A program made the position numbers and the translations under genes. Source: UBA7803 sp963822255 (GTDB taxonomy: Bacteria; Pseudomonadota; Gammaproteobacteria; Pseudomonadales; Azotimanducaceae). From it: a stretch of 64,000 nucleotides of DNA. The notes beneath the pieces are model-generated. The model saw only the letters and a program-made list of their open reading frames with translations. It had not been told where the DNA came from and searched no databases. Positions 1 to 8,635 of the stretch are shown one piece after another; the stretch's first letter is position 1, and each line of letters starts with the position of its first letter. The stretch covers positions 248,001-312,000 of the forward strand of contig CAWGGV010000001.1 of assembly GCA_963822255.1 (NCBI GenBank), written 5' to 3'.

Positions 1-1540
1 TCACCGTGGGGAAGTAGTCGCGCACCAGCTTGACCGGATGCACCTGAAATCGGCTGTAGAGGTCGCCGGAACCGGTGTCCGTCACCGTGTGGCAGGTGAC
101 ACAGCCGCGCACCGTGAACTGGTTCACCACCTCCTTCTGCGCCTGCTGCTCGGCGCACTTCGCCGGGCTGTCGTTGCAGCGGGTGGTGGATCCATGGTGG
201 CCGGGCAGGCGCCGGCGCGTCGGCATGGTGTCGGTCGGGCTCGGATTCAAAAACTTCGTGGAGTAGTAACCTTCGATGGCGAACGCCACCTCCCGCGGCT
301 TGCCGTGCGGAAGCTGCCGGTCCGGCGCCGTGGGATCGAACGTCAGCTCATGGCAGGAGCCGCAGTGGGTCTCCATATCTATGGGTCCGAAATGCTCGCC
401 ATCCGCGGAAAGCCGGTGGCAATCGCTGCAGTGCAGCGGCTCGTTGGTGTTGGGACTCCTCACCTTCACCGCGTCCAGGTGAACGTCGTGAGGGAACACC
501 AGATTGGAATCCTCCCTCGCCCCTGCCACCAATTCTACGTGGCTGCGCCAGCGGAAGGAAAGGCCGGTGCCAGCCTTCTCGACGACCGGGCTCTGCAGCT
601 CCGCGCGAAAGGCCGGATGGGTGTCGAGGCCGAAGCCGCTTACCGCCGCCACCTTCATGGGCTCGGCAAACTGATGGGGATCGGCATGGCAGCTCGTGCA
701 CTGAACTCCCGACGGGATGATCAGCCGTTCCGGCTCGTTGTGCTCACGGTGGCAGGTCGCGCAGCGGGTGTGCGGAATGGCCAGAGACGCCATCCGCGGC
801 GCCGCGACGTGATCGGACAGGGCGTCGTGGCAGACCCGGCAGTCACCGTCCTTGACCCGCTGAAACAAGCTGGAGTGGCAGGCGCTGCAGTCGTTGCCCG
901 CCGCCAGCGCGTGAACCGGGTGCAGAGGTCCGGAGATCCACATCAGATCCGGCGGTGTGCCGCTCTTACGGTCGATGCCCGCCACCAGCGGCGCCGCGTG
1001 CGGTGCCGTTGGCGGCGCGACCGCCGGGCCGGTTTCACCGGGTCCGGCGAGGAGCACGTAGGCCAGCGGCACGGCGAGGGTCACCAGCAGCACCAATGCC
1101 AGCAGCACCCAGGACGGCCCGCGCCGGGACAGCCAGGTCTGATCCAGGTCGGTGACGAAGGCCGCTTCGTATGCGCTGCTGTCGACGTTGGGATCCGGCA
1201 CGATCTCCAGCGCCAGGTCGAAACCCGCCGGGGACTCGATCACCGTCAGGGTGTGTCCGCCCACTTCCAGCACGTCGCCGGGACCGACGGTGGCGGAGCG
1301 CTTGATCTCGCCGTTGACCGTGACCGTGGCGGGACGGCGGCACTGGATGCTGGCGCGTCCGCCCGAGGGCCGGAGCACGCCATGCACGGGCTGCACGCCC
1401 CGGCCGAGAAGTTGAATCTGCTGGTCCGGCGCGCTGCCCAGGCTGAAGGTGTCACCGGACAGCTCCGTGTCGCGGTAGCTGGGGATTCCCCTGACCCGGC
1501 CCGTAACCTCTCTGAGCAGCAGATCCACCACGCCGGTCAC
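1..1540 (-). CDS. Multihaem c-type cytochrome with FHA-like N-terminal domain (3' end beyond window)
   Basis: Membrane-anchored periplasmic electron carrier, inferred. The reverse strand gives an uninterrupted frame of about 513 residues that runs off the window. Residues 1-105 form an FHA-like beta-rich domain (GSAPDQQ, VQPVHG, VTVNGE). The canonical GR and SxxH positions are only partly kept, so phosphothreonine binding is uncertain. One membrane helix follows at about 144-165. Then come seven CxxCH haem motifs, at reverse-strand positions 875-889, 827-841, 749-763, 686-700, 416-430, 350-364 and 89-103. The start chosen is GTG at 1540, which overlaps the stop of the cytochrome b-like gene by 4 bp (GTGA), indicating translational coupling. 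It is the last visible gene of the kinase operon. Orientation (domain inside, haems outside) follows from the single helix and the need for haem attachment in the periplasm. Confidence 0.85.
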   Translation of the reverse strand, partial: MTGVVDLLLREVTGRVRGIPSYRDTELSGDTFSLGSAPDQQIQLLGRGVQPVHGVLRPSGGRASIQCRRPATVTVNGEIKRSATVGPGDVLEVGGHTLTVIESPAGFDLALEIVPDPNVDSSAYEAAFVTDLDQTWLSRRGPSWVLLALVLLVTLAVPLAYVLLAGPGETGPAVAPPTAPHAAPLVAGIDRKSGTPPDLMWISGPLHPVHALAAGNDCSACHSSLFQRVKDGDCRVCHDALSDHVAAPRMASLAIPHTRCATCHREHNEPERLIIPSGVQCTSCHADPHQFAEPMKVAAVSGFGLDTHPAFRAELQSPVVEKAGTGLSFRWRSHVELVAGAREDSNLVFPHDVHLDAVKVRSPNTNEPLHCSDCHRLSADGEHFGPIDMETHCGSCHELTFDPTAPDRQLPHGKPREVAFAIEGYYSTKFLNPSPTDTMPTRRRLPGHHGSTTRCNDSPAKCAEQQAQKEVVNQFTVRGCVTCHTVTDTGSGDLYSRFQVHPVKLVRDYFPTV

Positions 1541-2409
1541 CAGTAGAAAAACGTGCTGACGATGTGCACGGTGAGGGCGCCGAGCAGCGCCACGGTCAAC
1601 GGCACATGGACATAGAGCCAGACCTTCAGCCAGCCTTGCAGGCGGATGTCCTCACGAATGCGCCGCAGGATCGTCTGCCGCCGGCACAGCAGGGTGGTGA
1701 GCGCCTGCAGGTTGGCCGCTTCCGATGCCTTGTCGGCCCGCGGCACCCGGCTGCCCACCAGATCGATCACTGGCTGCTGATCCCGGTTGTCGATGGTGGC
1801 ACCGCCGGCGGCCACCATCTTGGAACTGTCGCGACCGAGAAGCTGTTGCAGCGGCCGCCCGCCGATGACCGTGCGCTGGATGGCGCTCTTCACAGCGGCC
1901 TGGACTTCCGGGTGGCAGTGATCGGCGATCTCCTGTCCCTGGCGATCAAGCTGGAACAGCTCGCCGAACAGCGCCTCGCGGGTGGCTCCGGCGCGGTTCC
2001 GAGCCACCAGTCGGGGGTTCATCAGGTAAACGTAGGCGCCGTACATGCCGGAGAGGATGACCGCGCACATGAGCACGTACGCCAAAGAGTGCACGTTCCA
2101 GCCCAGCTGCGCCGCGCTGTGCAGGGTGGCGACGACGAGGAGCGCGCTGCCCAGATACACGTGCGCAGACAGCCATCCCTGCACGCTGCCTGCGGTCGAG
2201 GCATAGCTGCGCTTGCGCACACCCAGCAGCGAGAGCCAGACGATCAGTCCGGCGCCGACCGTGCCCAGCACGTAGCCCTGCCAGGTGCCGCCGTTGGGCG
2301 GCTGCAGGTCGCCTTCGGTGAAATACAGAACTAGCGACGCTGCCAGCAGCCCCAGCGACCACCACAGGTAGCGGGCGCCGCGGAATCTCAGGACGTTCTC
2401 GTGAATCAC
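1537..2409 (-). CDS. Cytochrome b561-like integral membrane protein
   Basis: About 290 residues with five hydrophobic segments. Four lie in the first half, the first at about residues 13-28 and the others around GYVLGTVGAGLIVWLSLL, YLGSALLVVATLHSAA and AYVLMCAVILSGMYGAYVYL. One lies at the very C-terminus (LYVHVPLTVALLGALTVHIV). Between the fourth and fifth is a roughly 110-residue soluble loop. Several helices carry histidines (AH before VYLGS, LHSAA, HVPLTV, TVHIVS), as expected of a haem b protein; haem ligation is inferred. The start is GTG at 2409, overlapping the stop of the FAD/FeS gene by 4 bp; the longer open frame upstream is antisense noise within that gene. Its position between an FeS flavoprotein and a multihaem cytochrome suggests transmembrane electron transfer, possibly with quinone. 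The family is not named with certainty. Confidence 0.75.
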   Translation of the reverse strand: MIHENVLRFRGARYLWWSLGLLAASLVLYFTEGDLQPPNGGTWQGYVLGTVGAGLIVWLSLLGVRKRSYASTAGSVQGWLSAHVYLGSALLVVATLHSAAQLGWNVHSLAYVLMCAVILSGMYGAYVYLMNPRLVARNRAGATREALFGELFQLDRQGQEIADHCHPEVQAAVKSAIQRTVIGGRPLQQLLGRDSSKMVAAGGATIDNRDQQPVIDLVGSRVPRADKASEAANLQALTTLLCRRQTILRRIREDIRLQGWLKVWLYVHVPLTVALLGALTVHIVSTFFYW

Positions 2410-4943
2410 GAATAACGCCCGCCCACGAGGTCGATGAACTGCTCCGGGCCGATCCGCCGCGCGGCGCCGGTGGGGCAGGCGGTGACGCAGGCGGGCCCCG
2501 ACGCCACCCCCACGCAGGCGTCGCACTTCTTGGCCTTTTTGCCTTTTTCTCTCGATGCGGCCGGCGGCTCGAAGCTGGCGGGCTGGCCCGGCCCGGGGCC
2601 CGCACCGAACAGCAGCCAGCGCCAGAGGCCCGGCTTCGGCGGTGCCTCATAGCTCAGCTTGATCACGTCGTAGGGACAGTTAACCTCGCAGTTGCCGCAG
2701 CCGATGCAGGAATCGTCGATGTAGACCTCGCCCTCGGCCGACCGGTGGATGGCGTTGGGCGGGCAGTCCTTCATGCAGTGGGGCTGCTCGCAGTGGCGGC
2801 AGGAGATGGGGATGTGGACGTTGGCAAAGGTCGGACCGGTTTCCCGGTCGAGGCGCGAAATGCCGCCGTGGGTCTCGGCGCACGCCTTCTCGCAGTTGTC
2901 GCAACCGACGCACAGGTCGGCGTCGATGACGAGCACGTTGGTGGCTTCACCGAGCCCTTCGCCCATGAGAAAGTCCACCACCGATCCGGTCTCCGGCCGC
3001 ACCTCCATTACCGCGTTGTCGATCACCCGGCGGGTTACGCTCTGCTGCAGCGGCTCGATGCGGCTGCCGCCCAGGTCGATGAGCTCGAGAAACTCACGGC
3101 GGCCGATCTCGATGGTCTCGAGCGCCACTGCGGCGACCGCGGATTCCCGGCGGATGGGGTCGCCCATGAGCGCCATCTCGCCGAACAGCTCCCCCGAGCG
3201 CACCTGCGCCACCAGCAGCTCGCGGCCGTCGTGGCGGCGCACCAGCTTGGCCGCGCCGGAACGTACCAGATGCAGGCTGTCGCCGTGCTCGCCCTGAGCG
3301 AACACGGGCTCCCCGGCCTTGAACTGGCGGATGGTCACCCGGTCGGCGATGTCGCCGAGCTCCGCGAACGCGGCATAGGGCGCGAACCGCCGCTGCAGCT
3401 CGCGCACCACGAATATCCAGTCGATGCCGGCCCGCACCTCCTCGTTGGAATTCATCAACTTCAGCATGGTGCGGCGCGGAGTTTCCACCAGCACGCACCC
3501 GGGCCCTGCCACCGCGCGTTCCAGCCGCGGGCGGCCGGAGAGCAGTGACAGCTCGCCGAAGAACTGCCCACGCCTGAGGTGGGTCGTCAGACCCGACTGC
3601 GGATCCTCCAGGGTCACCTCGCCGTCGACGATGGTGAAGAACGAGGTGCCGAACTCGCCCACGTCGAACACCGTATCGCCTTCTCGGATCACCCGGGAGA
3701 TGCGCGGCGCCGGCTCCCGGTGGGCCAGCGACCGGGCGAGCTCGGCCGCCCGCGCCGCGGCATCGTCGTAGAGCTCTCCCGGCGGATAGCTCACCAGCAC
3801 GTTGCTCTCGATCACCAGCTCCCGGAACGCCAGGGCGTTCAGCTGCGAGAACATGGGAATGCGGCGCTGGAACAGCTCCACCACGTCGTCCACGTCGCGG
3901 CTGAAGGGCAGGGCGTGGAACTGATACTCGAGCAGTGGATGGTCGGCCGGCTTGATGTCGTTGCCGTTTATGAACTCGATGACGTCGTAGCCCTGGTTCA
4001 TGGCCTGCTTGATCAGCGGATAGCCGGCCAGGGAGCCCACGATGTAGATGCCGGGCACGTTGCTCTCGTACTGGCGCGACAGCTCCGGCAGCGCCGTCGG
4101 CTTGTTGCTCGGAAACTCGATGCCGGCAGATTCCAGGAACCGCCGCGGCGGCACCGCGCCCAGCCGGGCGATGATTCGATCGCAGGCAATTTCCTGCTCG
4201 CCCTCGGGGGTCTCGAGCGTTGCCAGCAGGGGCTTCTCCGCACCCGGGGTCTCCACCACCAGCTTCATCTGCGATCCGTAGAGGCAGGAGAACTCCCGCT
4301 GCGGATCGCTGATGGCGGCGAGCACCAGCATGAGGTTGCCTTCCTTGGCCCGGCTGAACTCGTCGCGCCGGTTCACCACCACGATGCTGTTCTGCTCGGC
4401 GAGCCCGAGGGCGTTCTCGATGGCGGAGTCGCCGGCGCCCACCACGATGATGGTCTCGCCGCTGAAGGCTTTCGGGTCTTCCAGATGGTACTGCACCCGC
4501 TCCAGGTTCTCACCGGCCACCCCGAGCTTGCGCGGATTGCCCTCGATGCCGATGGCGAGCACCACGTGCTCGGCGGTGATCGCCTCGCCCCGGGCGAGAT
4601 CCAGGGAGAACGCGCCCTTCGAGCCGCTGATGGCCACCACCTCACTGCCGTAGCGGACGTTGACCCCGTGACTCGCGAGATCCTGCGCCCAGCCATCGAG
4701 GATGGCTTCGCGCTTGCCCTCTTCGAACCGGCAATCGCTGCGCAGGTCGAGAAAGCCCGGCTGCGCCATCACGTGCTTGCCGAGCTGGTAGCGTTGGATG
4801 GTCTTGGCGGGCAGATCGTAGCCTTCCAGCAGCACGTGGCTCGGCGGCCCGCCCGTCTCCCGGTCGCGCACCGCGGCACGCGCGGCCGCGGAGAGCCCGC
4901 CGGGCCCGGAGCCGATGACGGCAACTCGGAAGTGTTCCGCCAT
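2406..4943 (-). CDS. Fused FAD/NAD(P) oxidoreductase, two cyclic-nucleotide-binding domains and 4Fe-4S ferredoxin domain
   Basis: An 845-residue fusion. Residues 1-330 are a thioredoxin-reductase-type flavoprotein: an FAD-binding GSGPGG at 11-16, an NAD(P)-binding GAGDSA at 169-174, and a C-terminal FAD contact near GIYIVGS (298-304). No CxxC redox disulfide is seen, so electrons probably do not leave through a dithiol. Two cNMP-binding domains follow (about 415-500 and 520-625); the second has a canonical phosphate-binding cassette, FGEMALMGDPIRRESAVA. Residues 672-835 hold several cysteine clusters of 4Fe-4S ferredoxin type (CVGCDNCEKAC, CRHCEQPHCMKDC, CIGCGNCEVNCP, CDACVG...CVTACP), resembling HycB/DmsB electron-transfer subunits. 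A strong AGGAGG lies 7 nt before the ATG. Inferred role: NAD(P)H-dependent electron input, gated by a ligand of the cNMP domains, feeding the downstream cytochromes. Confidence 0.9.
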   Translation of the reverse strand: MAEHFRVAVIGSGPGGLSAAARAAVRDRETGGPPSHVLLEGYDLPAKTIQRYQLGKHVMAQPGFLDLRSDCRFEEGKREAILDGWAQDLASHGVNVRYGSEVVAISGSKGAFSLDLARGEAITAEHVVLAIGIEGNPRKLGVAGENLERVQYHLEDPKAFSGETIIVVGAGDSAIENALGLAEQNSIVVVNRRDEFSRAKEGNLMLVLAAISDPQREFSCLYGSQMKLVVETPGAEKPLLATLETPEGEQEIACDRIIARLGAVPPRRFLESAGIEFPSNKPTALPELSRQYESNVPGIYIVGSLAGYPLIKQAMNQGYDVIEFINGNDIKPADHPLLEYQFHALPFSRDVDDVVELFQRRIPMFSQLNALAFRELVIESNVLVSYPPGELYDDAAARAAELARSLAHREPAPRISRVIREGDTVFDVGEFGTSFFTIVDGEVTLEDPQSGLTTHLRRGQFFGELSLLSGRPRLERAVAGPGCVLVETPRRTMLKLMNSNEEVRAGIDWIFVVRELQRRFAPYAAFAELGDIADRVTIRQFKAGEPVFAQGEHGDSLHLVRSGAAKLVRRHDGRELLVAQVRSGELFGEMALMGDPIRRESAVAAVALETIEIGRREFLELIDLGGSRIEPLQQSVTRRVIDNAVMEVRPETGSVVDFLMGEGLGEATNVLVIDADLCVGCDNCEKACAETHGGISRLDRETGPTFANVHIPISCRHCEQPHCMKDCPPNAIHRSAEGEVYIDDSCIGCGNCEVNCPYDVIKLSYEAPPKPGLWRWLLFGAGPGPGQPASFEPPAASREKGKKAKKCDACVGVASGPACVTACPTGAARRIGPEQFIDLVGGRYS

Positions 4944-4983
4944 GCAGGGTCCTCCTAATCCGTCGGCGAAACCGGCCGCTTCT

Positions 4984-5838
4984 TCAGACCGTGGTCCAGC
5001 CGTTCGGGGTACGACAGGAGGTGACTTTGGCTTCCTCGCTGGCGCCGCTCGCGAGTGTCACCGTCTGGGTGGTGGTGTAGCACTCCGAGCCCATGTCGAC
5101 GTTGGCCTCGGCGACGTCCGCGGCCGGGGGCTCTTCTGCCACGGGCTCGAGAGCCTGGTTCAGCGGCTGGTCTTTCGGCGGGGTCCAGCGCTCGATCAGG
5201 TTGCCGAAGACGTAGCCGATACCGACGCTGCCGCGACCTACCAGATACCAGTCAGCGTCGTGCACCTTGCCGATGGCCTGCACCTTCTCGTGGCCGCCGA
5301 GCTTGTCCACGACCGCGTAGCTGGTGCCGGGTCCGCCGCGCACGTTGGCGCCGCCCTCGGCGCTGACCACATACGGCTCGCCCACCGCGTCCATTCTGGG
5401 CAGGCTCTCCAGACGGTCCTTTTTCACCTTCACCGGGGTCGGCTGCGGCGGACGCGGCGGCGCCGGAGCGGTGGAGACCTGGCCGGAAGCACCGGTCTCC
5501 GGGTTCTTCCACGTCTGATCCTCTCCGGTGGCGATGGAGCGGTCGCGGGCGTCGTTGATGCGGCGGACGTCGGATTGCGAGAGCTGCTTGATGAAGGCAT
5601 CGGTGAAGCCGGCCATGGCCGTCATGGTGAGGTTCCGGCACATGGCGTCGCCGCTGCCGCACATGGAGTCGGCGGCGTCACGGACCATCTTCAGCGAAGT
5701 GGCGCCCGCGGCCTCCCCGACAACATCCCCGAAGACATTGCGACCGAGCTCACCCAGCGAGCCGTCCTGCACGGATTCGCAGCCGCCCACGACATAGCCA
5801 CAGGCAGCCAACAAAGCCAATCCCATTTTGCGACGCAT
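4984..5838 (-). CDS. SH3-domain lipoprotein
   Basis: 284 residues starting at MRRKMGLALLAACG, with a lipobox-like VGGC giving a likely lipidated cysteine. A longer in-frame start 12 codons upstream would put extra residues before the signal peptide and is less likely. The middle is proline-rich, followed by a bacterial SH3 (SH3b) domain with the typical GGANVRGGPGTSYAVVDKL. A C-terminal segment with two cysteines (SECYTT, TSCRTP) resembles a surface-antigen-type tail. It lies 86 nt after the kinase and 40 nt before the FAD/FeS gene on the same strand, so it should be co-transcribed. It may present a periplasmic sensing or scaffolding surface for the kinase's extracytoplasmic tail; that is inference. 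Confidence 0.8.
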   Translation of the reverse strand: MRRKMGLALLAACGYVVGGCESVQDGSLGELGRNVFGDVVGEAAGATSLKMVRDAADSMCGSGDAMCRNLTMTAMAGFTDAFIKQLSQSDVRRINDARDRSIATGEDQTWKNPETGASGQVSTAPAPPRPPQPTPVKVKKDRLESLPRMDAVGEPYVVSAEGGANVRGGPGTSYAVVDKLGGHEKVQAIGKVHDADWYLVGRGSVGIGYVFGNLIERWTPPKDQPLNQALEPVAEEPPAADVAEANVDMGSECYTTTQTVTLASGASEEAKVTSCRTPNGWTTV

Positions 5839-5924
5839 AGGAACCCCCGCTACCCTGGGCGTCATGCTAACCAACGCGCCACGCCCTCACAAGCGCGCGG
5901 TGGCTGCGCTGGCGGTAACGTGAA

Positions 5925-7625
5925 TCAGCTCACTTTGCGGGCGTCCTCGACGACTCTATGGAACCCGTCCGTGGTGCAATAGGTGCGCACCTGCTGTCGA
6001 TCTTCGCCGGACACCTTGATCTCTTCCACCACGTCGAGCATGAAGGGGCAGTCGGCGTTGTCGAGGAGCCGCCGCGGGTTCTGGATGGTGACGGAGCCTT
6101 CGACGTCGGCCCGCCGCCAGGGCTGGGGTTCCAACGTCTTCTGCAGCTTGCCGAGCAGCCCCTGCAACTGCGCGCAGCCGCTGTCCCGGCAGCGGTCGAA
6201 CGCCGTCTTGATCCTGGTGTACTCCAGCATCGCGGAGGCCAGCTGGGTCTCGCGGAAATTGCGCACGTTGGGTGACAGGTCGAGCCCTGCGAGGATCAGG
6301 TCCTCATTGCGCAAGTCGGCGGCCGCCGGCTCGGCTGCCTCGGCGGATTCCGCTCCGGCGCCGGATTTCGCTCCAGCGGCGGGCGCCGCGGGCCCGGTAT
6401 CGGCCGCCGCGTTCGCTCCTCCGGTAGCATTCGGCGCCAGACCTTCCGCGTCGGCGGTCGGCGCTCCGCCGTTGTCCTGGCTGCCGTTGTCCCGCGAGGT
6501 GCGCCGAGCGCCGTCGCTGTCGACCGCCGGCGGCGTCTGCTGCCCCACCGCCAGCGGAACGGCGCGGTCGACCACCAGAGGTGCCAACAGGTAGTAGCCA
6601 CCTGCCGCGGCACCTGCCGCCACCAGCAGCACGATCGCGGCGGCCAGTGTCCGTCTGCTGCGGGCTTTGCCGGCGGCTCCGCCGGGCGGCGGCCGGCCCC
6701 GGTTGACCACGGTGGCATCCGGGTCCGCGGGCGCCGGCGGTGGCTCTACCCCCAGCAGCGAGAGAAACTCCCGCGCGCTCTGCGGCCGCCCTCGGATCTC
6801 GAGCGACAGGGCTTGGTCGATGGCCTCGAGGAACGGCTTGCCGTAGCGTCCCGCGCCGACCCGCATCGCCGGTTCCAGGGGTGCGCCTTGGTGGCGGTTG
6901 ATGGCATCGACCGGCGGACCACCCGAGATCGCGCGATACATGGTGCCCGCCAGGGCATACAGGTCCGACCACGGCCCCTGCCGTTCACCGGTGCCGTACT
7001 GCTCGAAGGGCGAATAGCCGGCAGAGATGATGCTGGTCAGCTTCGACGTCGCCTCGGGACTATGGAGGCGGCTGGCGCCGAAGTCGATCAGCACCGGGCT
7101 GCCGTCGCGGCGGATGAAGATGTTGTCGGGCTTGATGTCACGGTGCAGCAACCCCTTGTCGTGCACCCGGGCCAGCCCCTCCAGCACCGGCACCAGGATG
7201 CCATGGACCAGGCGCTCTTCTTCCGGCCGATCCCGGCTCGCCAGCCAGTGCTCGAGGTCCATGCCCTCTTCGAACTCCATGACCAGGTAGGCGGTGCCGT
7301 TCTGCTGTATGTAGCGGATCACCGAAGCGATGTTGGGGTGACGGAACATGGCCAGGGCCCGCCCCTCGTCGACGAACCGATCGAGGCCCCAGTGAAACGA
7401 CCCCTCGTCGTCCTGGCTGCGCGCGTGCACCTGTCCGGTGGCGTCCCGGAAGGCGAACTGGCGGGGCAGGTACTCCTTGATCGCCACGTCCCGTCGCAGG
7501 GTCTCGTCGGCCGCCTTATAGGTGATCCCGAAGCCGCCCTGGCCCAGCACCGCGGTGACGCGGTAGTCCTCGAGCTGGTAGCCGATGGGCAGAGTCTGAG
7601 GTTGAACCTGGGTTTCCGAGGTCAT
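5925..7625 (-). CDS. Transmembrane PknB-type serine/threonine protein kinase
   Basis: 566 residues. The N-terminal Hanks-type kinase domain (about 20-290) has all key motifs: glycine loop GQGGFG (29-34), VAIKE lysine (K50), catalytic HRDIKPDN (161-168) and DFG (181-183). One membrane helix sits at about 326-348. The outer part has an Ala/Gly-rich linker, then a domain with four cysteines (DRCRDSGC, NADCPF, RTYCTT). The kinase is therefore predicted active and cytoplasmic, with a disulfide-capable sensor outside. It is the first gene of the operon. Its nearby partners are an SH3 lipoprotein and a cytochrome with an FHA-like domain; FHA domains classically read phosphothreonine, which would make that protein a candidate target. 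No strong ribosome-binding site is evident before this ATG. Confidence 0.92.
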   Translation of the reverse strand: MTSETQVQPQTLPIGYQLEDYRVTAVLGQGGFGITYKAADETLRRDVAIKEYLPRQFAFRDATGQVHARSQDDEGSFHWGLDRFVDEGRALAMFRHPNIASVIRYIQQNGTAYLVMEFEEGMDLEHWLASRDRPEEERLVHGILVPVLEGLARVHDKGLLHRDIKPDNIFIRRDGSPVLIDFGASRLHSPEATSKLTSIISAGYSPFEQYGTGERQGPWSDLYALAGTMYRAISGGPPVDAINRHQGAPLEPAMRVGAGRYGKPFLEAIDQALSLEIRGRPQSAREFLSLLGVEPPPAPADPDATVVNRGRPPPGGAAGKARSRRTLAAAIVLLVAAGAAAGGYYLLAPLVVDRAVPLAVGQQTPPAVDSDGARRTSRDNGSQDNGGAPTADAEGLAPNATGGANAAADTGPAAPAAGAKSGAGAESAEAAEPAAADLRNEDLILAGLDLSPNVRNFRETQLASAMLEYTRIKTAFDRCRDSGCAQLQGLLGKLQKTLEPQPWRRADVEGSVTIQNPRRLLDNADCPFMLDVVEEIKVSGEDRQQVRTYCTTDGFHRVVEDARKVS

Positions 7626-7710
7626 GGTGCGGCAGGCGTCCGGGATCCCTTACAGCTTAGCGGCTCCGAGCAGCGTTTTCCCGCTTGCCGCTCGGCTGAC
7701 CGCACCGGGT

Positions 7711-8559
7711 TCAACGGAGCTCGTCCAGGATACCCCGCCAGTCCCGCCGCCAGCAGCAGACGTGATCGAACCCCTCCACGACCCGGAACTGCGCCGGCCA
7801 CCCGCCAGCAGAGAGGCTGGCCTCGAAGCCCGCCAGCAGCTCCGGTGGCACGTTGCGGTCGCGGCTACCGTAGAGGTGAAGCTGCCGTAAGTGCCTTGGC
7901 CATTGACCGATGCGGGCAGGGTCGAGCGAGCCGTACAGCGGCGTGTAGCCGTGGGCACGGGTCCAGGCGGCAACGTCCAGCGGCGCGGCCACGGTCACCA
8001 CGGCGTTCACTCCCGGTACCCGGGCGGCGGCCAGCAGCGCCAGCACCCCGCCGCCGCTGTAGCCGAACACGGTGGTCCGAGCCTCAGGATGGTCGTCCAT
8101 CAGCGCCCGAAGCACCGCCGTCAGGCTGGCCACCACCGCTTCCGAGTAGCGATCGGCGGTCCACAGCTCCGGCCGGCACGCATCGTCGGGCGGCCCGTGG
8201 TAACAGGGCCGTCCCACATATGCGGCCGGAGCGTCGTCGGCGAGCATGAGCTCGAGCGCCAGCGGGTTCACCGGCGTCGGATCCGCCGCCACCCGATAGC
8301 GGTTGACGAAGGCGTGGCCGTCACCGCCGATGTACACGTGCAGGGTCTGCGCGACTGCACTCAGGTGCCGGGTGTACACCACGTGCTGGTAGCCGACGCC
8401 GGTCATGACCTGTCGCGACGCCCCCGCTGCGCGGGCTATCCGGTCGCTGTGCTCCACAGGATCGGACGTGCAGGCGGCGCCCGCCAGTAACAGGACGGCC
8501 GCCGCGGCGCTGCGAAGCCACCCGACGATCACGGTTGCAGCCGTGCCGGAATTCGGCAT
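7711..8559 (-). CDS. Alpha/beta hydrolase-fold lipoprotein
   Basis: About 282 residues starting at MPNSGTAATV. A hydrophobic leader ends in LLLAGAAC, a lipobox. The hydrolase core shows the nucleophile elbow GYSGGG, a likely acid in YGSRDRNVP and a late histidine in GFDHVCCW, giving a plausible Ser-Asp-His triad. An extra in-frame stretch of 26 codons upstream would bury the signal peptide, so the internal ATG was chosen. The gene is divergent from gdhA and separated from the kinase start by about 85 nt, so it may have its own promoter. Substrate unknown. Confidence 0.8.
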   Translation of the reverse strand: MPNSGTAATVIVGWLRSAAAAVLLLAGAACTSDPVEHSDRIARAAGASRQVMTGVGYQHVVYTRHLSAVAQTLHVYIGGDGHAFVNRYRVAADPTPVNPLALELMLADDAPAAYVGRPCYHGPPDDACRPELWTADRYSEAVVASLTAVLRALMDDHPEARTTVFGYSGGGVLALLAAARVPGVNAVVTVAAPLDVAAWTRAHGYTPLYGSLDPARIGQWPRHLRQLHLYGSRDRNVPPELLAGFEASLSAGGWPAQFRVVEGFDHVCCWRRDWRGILDELR

Positions 8560-8635
8560 AAATGGCGGGTGGGGATCATCTACATTACCACGCGCAACGA
8601 GTTCGGCGACGGACACGCGCACGGGAGGAAGGGGC

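Noticed and set aside
38..1546. Long plus-strand open frame opposite the multihaem cytochrome
   Set aside because: Its translation is Arg/Gly/His-rich without any family signature, while the reverse strand carries seven CxxCH motifs and a 4-bp overlap with the upstream gene.
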